The notes beneath the pieces were generated by a model that saw only the letters and a program-made list of their open reading frames with translations, searched no databases and was not told where the DNA came from. 64,000 bases of DNA from Microcosmobacter mediterraneus (GTDB taxonomy: Bacteria; Bacteroidota; Bacteroidia; Flavobacteriales; Flavobacteriaceae): the NCBI RefSeq assembly GCF_031846265.1, contig NZ_JAVRIA010000002.1:372001-436000 (forward strand), written 5' to 3'. Below, in pieces: positions 61,268 to 64,000 of the stretch (position 1 is its first letter; each line of letters starts with the position of its first letter). The position numbers were made by a program, and so were the translations under genes.

Positions 61268-62027
61268 GATATCTACCTACTATCCTAGAAAAATATTAGA
61301 CTTTTTTCTATACTATTTATATTTAAAGCAAAAGAATAATTGGGATATTTTATCTCCATTTTTTAATAAACCGATTTTGGTAGTTGGTAATGGACCTAGT
61401 TTAAATAAAACCCCATTGGATAAATTATATGACTCTTTTGTGTCTATTGGAATGAATAAAATTAATTTAATTTATGAGAAAAGTTCTTGGAGACCACAAA
61501 TAATTACGTGTGTAAATGGCTTGGTGATTAAGCAGAATAAAGAGTATTTCAATACCACAGAAAGAATATTGATAGTTCCCGTTAAAGCATTGTATTTAGG
61601 GATTAAGCCAAGAAAAAACGTTTTGTTTGTTCAGCTTAAAGACAAAGAGATTATGAGATCCAACATAAAAAAAGGTGTATCAACAGGTTGTACAGTGACA
61701 TTTACAGCGCTTCAAATTGCAGCATATTTAAATCCTAAATCAGTTAATATAGTTGGTGTTGACCATAGCTTTGTAGTAAAAAGAGGCACGAATTATGAAA
61801 TCAAAAAATTTGAAGGAGATGATGTAAATCATTTTAGTAAAGATTATTTTAAAAACCAATATTGGGGAGTTCCAGACCTTCATGGTAGTGAGAAGTTATA
61901 TTTGCTTTCAAAAAATCATTTTGATCAAAGGAATATTCCTGTTTGCGATTATACAATAGATGGTAAATTAGAGATATTTAGAAAAGGAAAAATTGAGCAA
62001 TTAATTTCTGATGATATTATTGTATAA
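61239..62027 (+). CDS. DUF115/MptE-like protein, candidate glycosyltransferase
   Basis: A 262-residue soluble protein. ILVVGNGPSLNKTPLDKLYDSF (about 46-67), GMNKINLIYE, then STGCTVTFTALQIAAYLNPKSVNIVGVDHSF (about 148-178) and a late DDVNHFSKDYF match the MAF/DUF115 pattern (6-hydroxymethylpterin diphosphokinase MptE-like). The GNGPSL and TG...VDHSF blocks are also shared in style with GT42 sialyltransferases. In a polysaccharide locus it more likely transfers a CMP-linked acidic sugar than a pterin phosphate; this is inference. It starts inside the preceding gene. Confidence 0.65.
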   Translation: MKEKILDLIRISTYYPRKILDFFLYYLYLKQKNNWDILSPFFNKPILVVGNGPSLNKTPLDKLYDSFVSIGMNKINLIYEKSSWRPQIITCVNGLVIKQNKEYFNTTERILIVPVKALYLGIKPRKNVLFVQLKDKEIMRSNIKKGVSTGCTVTFTALQIAAYLNPKSVNIVGVDHSFVVKRGTNYEIKKFEGDDVNHFSKDYFKNQYWGVPDLHGSEKLYLLSKNHFDQRNIPVCDYTIDGKLEIFRKGKIEQLISDDIIV

Positions 62028-62115
62028 TTAATCTTGCCTTTTCGTTATAATAGTTTAACTAAATTATTTCTGATTAGTACCACTAATTTTTTTACACTAA
62101 TTAAATTAATATATT

Positions 62116-63252
62116 TTGAAAAAAAATATACTTATTACTGGAGGCTCAGGATTTATTGGTTCTAGCCTCTCTCTTTCTCTTATTAAGAAAGGTTATAATA
62201 TAAGAGTATTAGATAACTTATCTAAGCAAATTCATGGCGACAACCCTCAATCCTCACATTTATACAATCTTATTAAAAATCAAGTAGAATTTTTTAAAGG
62301 AGATGTTAGAAAAAGAAAAGATTGGATAGAAGCTTTAGATAATCAGCATATCGTGGTGCATTTAGCAGCAGAAACAGGTACTGGCCAATCTATGTATGAA
62401 ATTGAAAAGTACACTGAAGTAAACATTAAAGGAACTTCTATTCTATTGGATATTTTAGCTAATAATAATCATACCATTGAAAAAATAGTTATCGCATCTT
62501 CAAGGTCAATTTATGGCGAAGGTAAATATCAATGTACTGAGCATGGTACAGTCTATCCAAAAGAGCGCAATGAAAAAGATATGCTACAAGGAGATTTTAA
62601 TGTTAAATGTCCATATTGTGGTACAAATGTAAAATTGTTACCAACAGACGAATTAAGTCAAATTCACCCTTCATCTATTTACGGTTTAACCAAACAAGTA
62701 CAAGAAGAGATGTGCATGATTGCTGGTAAGTCTTTAAACATACCTGTAGTTGGTTTTCGATATCAGAATGTATATGGTCCAGGACAGTCTTTGTCTAACC
62801 CTTACACAGGCATTCTATCTATATTTTCTACTAGGATTAAAAACAATAATGAAATTAATATTTTTGAGGATGGGAAAGAAAGCAGAGACTTTGTATTTAT
62901 TCAAGATGTAGTTGATGCAACAATTTTAGGGATTGAAAAAAAAGAAGCTAATTATAATGTCTATAATGTTGGCTCGGGAGAGCGCACTTCGGTTTTAGAT
63001 GTTATGAAGAATCTTCTCCGAGAATATAACACAGATATAGATTATTCAATATCTGGTAATTTTAGGCTTGGAGATATACGAGATAATTATGCTGATTTGT
63101 CTAAAATATCTAATGACCTTGGTTTCAAACCTAAAGTATCCTTTGAGCAAGGGATTAAACTTTTTTGCAACTGGGTTTCTAATCAAGAAACACAAATAGA
63201 CCAATATTCAAAGTCGTTTGAAGAAATGAGAAATAAAGGCTTATTAAAGTAA
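62116..63252 (+). CDS. NAD-dependent epimerase, dTDP-L-rhamnose 4-epimerase-like
   Basis: A 378-residue extended SDR enzyme. LITGGSGFIGSSL (about 5-17), VHLAAETGTGQSMYE, IASSRSIYGEG and SSIYGLTKQVQEEM (catalytic Ser and Tyr-xxx-Lys) are present. An insert of about 45 residues (about 137-182) holds a Cys, then HGTVYPKERNEKDMLQGD and CPYCG, a rubredoxin-like pattern known in dTDP-L-rhamnose 4-epimerase-type enzymes. This fits with the rfbBACD genes, but the substrate is not proven. The start is TTG 62116. Confidence 0.75.
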   Translation: MKKNILITGGSGFIGSSLSLSLIKKGYNIRVLDNLSKQIHGDNPQSSHLYNLIKNQVEFFKGDVRKRKDWIEALDNQHIVVHLAAETGTGQSMYEIEKYTEVNIKGTSILLDILANNNHTIEKIVIASSRSIYGEGKYQCTEHGTVYPKERNEKDMLQGDFNVKCPYCGTNVKLLPTDELSQIHPSSIYGLTKQVQEEMCMIAGKSLNIPVVGFRYQNVYGPGQSLSNPYTGILSIFSTRIKNNNEINIFEDGKESRDFVFIQDVVDATILGIEKKEANYNVYNVGSGERTSVLDVMKNLLREYNTDIDYSISGNFRLGDIRDNYADLSKISNDLGFKPKVSFEQGIKLFCNWVSNQETQIDQYSKSFEEMRNKGLLK

Positions 63253-63262
63253 ATTTTTAATC

Positions 63263-64000
63263 ATGTTTAAAGGCAAAAAAATACTTTTTTTTTCAATAAG
63301 CTTCTTTGGTTATCAATCAGAAATAAAAAATAAATTAATAGAGTTAGGTGCTGAAGTTGATTATTATGATGAAAGACCTAAAAACACCTTTTGGTATAAA
63401 TTCTTAATTCGATTAAATAAAAATTTAGTTAAAAACAGAATTGAGAAATACTACAATAACATCATAAAAAAAACTCAAACAAAAGATTATGACTATGTGT
63501 TTTTTATTAAAGGAGAAGTTATAACTCCAAAAATACTCAAGAAAATAAAAGATCAACAACCTAAAGCAAAATACATATTGTATTTATGGGATTCTATAGA
63601 GCATCGTCAATCAGTTCAAAAAGTATTCCCTTTATTCGACAAAATACTATCGTTTGATTTGGTTGACGCCAACAAAAATTCATTATTAAAATTCAGACCA
63701 TTATTCTACTTAGACACTTATGCTGATATATCACAATTACAAAACAAAAATACAAATGACCTAATATTTATTGGTACAGCACATCCCGACAGATATCCTG
63801 TGCTTATGAAAGCTAGAGATTTTTGTAAAATCAATAATTTAAAATCATATTTTTTTATTTATCTCCAAGACTGGAGAATTTTTTACCTATGGAAACTTTT
63901 TTCGAAAAGTTTCAGTAAGGCAAGAATGAACGAATTTGAGTTTAAACCATTAAACAAAAATCAGATTATATTAATTATTGAAAGTGCAAGCTGTGTTTTG
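63263..64000 (+). CDS. CgeB-like glycosyltransferase, N-terminal part (runs off window)
   Basis: The frame is open from ATG 63263 to the right edge, 246 codons with no stop, so the gene is partial. The N-terminus KILFFSISFFGYQSEIKNKL starts a GT-B Rossmann domain. DYDYVFFIKGEVITPKIL, KYILYLWDS and IFIGTAHPDRYPVLMKA resemble CgeB/DUF3880-type glycosyltransferases seen in polysaccharide loci. It starts 10 bp after the epimerase stop, so the operon continues beyond the window. Confidence 0.65.
   Translation, partial: MFKGKKILFFSISFFGYQSEIKNKLIELGAEVDYYDERPKNTFWYKFLIRLNKNLVKNRIEKYYNNIIKKTQTKDYDYVFFIKGEVITPKILKKIKDQQPKAKYILYLWDSIEHRQSVQKVFPLFDKILSFDLVDANKNSLLKFRPLFYLDTYADISQLQNKNTNDLIFIGTAHPDRYPVLMKARDFCKINNLKSYFFIYLQDWRIFYLWKLFSKSFSKARMNEFEFKPLNKNQIILIIESASCVL

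Overview
The window comes from a Bacteroidota chromosome, most likely a marine Flavobacteriaceae member. This rests on the low GC content, the C-terminal T9SS type A sorting domains, several genes preceded by a TAnnTTTG box, weak Shine-Dalgarno signals, and family-typical genes (DUF4837, DUF4175, DUF6909, bacterial GH3, GIN-domain proteins). The species cannot be named from sequence alone.

Layout. 1-4500: end of biotin carboxylase, rnpA, an S41 protease, an OmpA-domain protein, then a GNAT gene and rpiB on the minus strand. 4500-11800: an AT-rich spacer with a dispersed repeat, then four tandem paralogous secreted proteins. Each has seven FG-GAP-like repeats of about 56 residues (a predicted seven-bladed propeller) and a T9SS sorting tail; three are preceded by a conserved stretch of about 110 bp. 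11900-25450: housekeeping genes (rnr, folB, tRNA-Cys, glnS, gltX) with a LysE transporter, a GDPD-like protein, an EptA-type transferase, an SPFH protein and an AlkB monooxygenase. 25600-34800: DUF4175 - ybeY - mnmG - small membrane protein - methyltransferase - OmpH, with holB opposite. Two identical parS-like 16-mers flank mnmG and its downstream gene, suggesting an origin-proximal position. 34850-43100: pgk, an MltD-like transglycosylase, DUF4837, tatA, an M23 peptidase, GH3 and DUF6909.

43112-64000 is one long plus-strand surface-polysaccharide locus, cut by the right edge. It begins with a Wzz-like protein and the complete dTDP-L-rhamnose set (rfbB, A, C, D). A PAPS cassette follows (cysQ, DUF2061, cysC, cysD, cysN). 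Next come a cytidylyltransferase, an HpcH/HpaI aldolase, an NAD-dependent epimerase, a 6-phosphogluconolactonase-like protein, an FkbM methyltransferase, a HAD hydrolase and a 2-hydroxyacid dehydrogenase. Two O-antigen ligase/polymerase proteins, a flippase, a DUF115/MptE-like protein, a second epimerase and a partial CgeB-like glycosyltransferase complete it.

The most novel material is in this locus. The 51.6-57.0 kb block looks like a pathway to a CMP-activated sugar acid that uses a pyruvate aldolase in place of a NeuB/KdsA-type synthase. One O-antigen ligase carries a phage-tail-fibre-like beta domain inserted in its large extracytoplasmic loop. The PAPS cassette lacks any reductase, which points to polysaccharide sulfation. 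Elsewhere, the parS pair, a palindromic repeat that has become part of the RNase R coding sequence, and the propeller array deserve attention.
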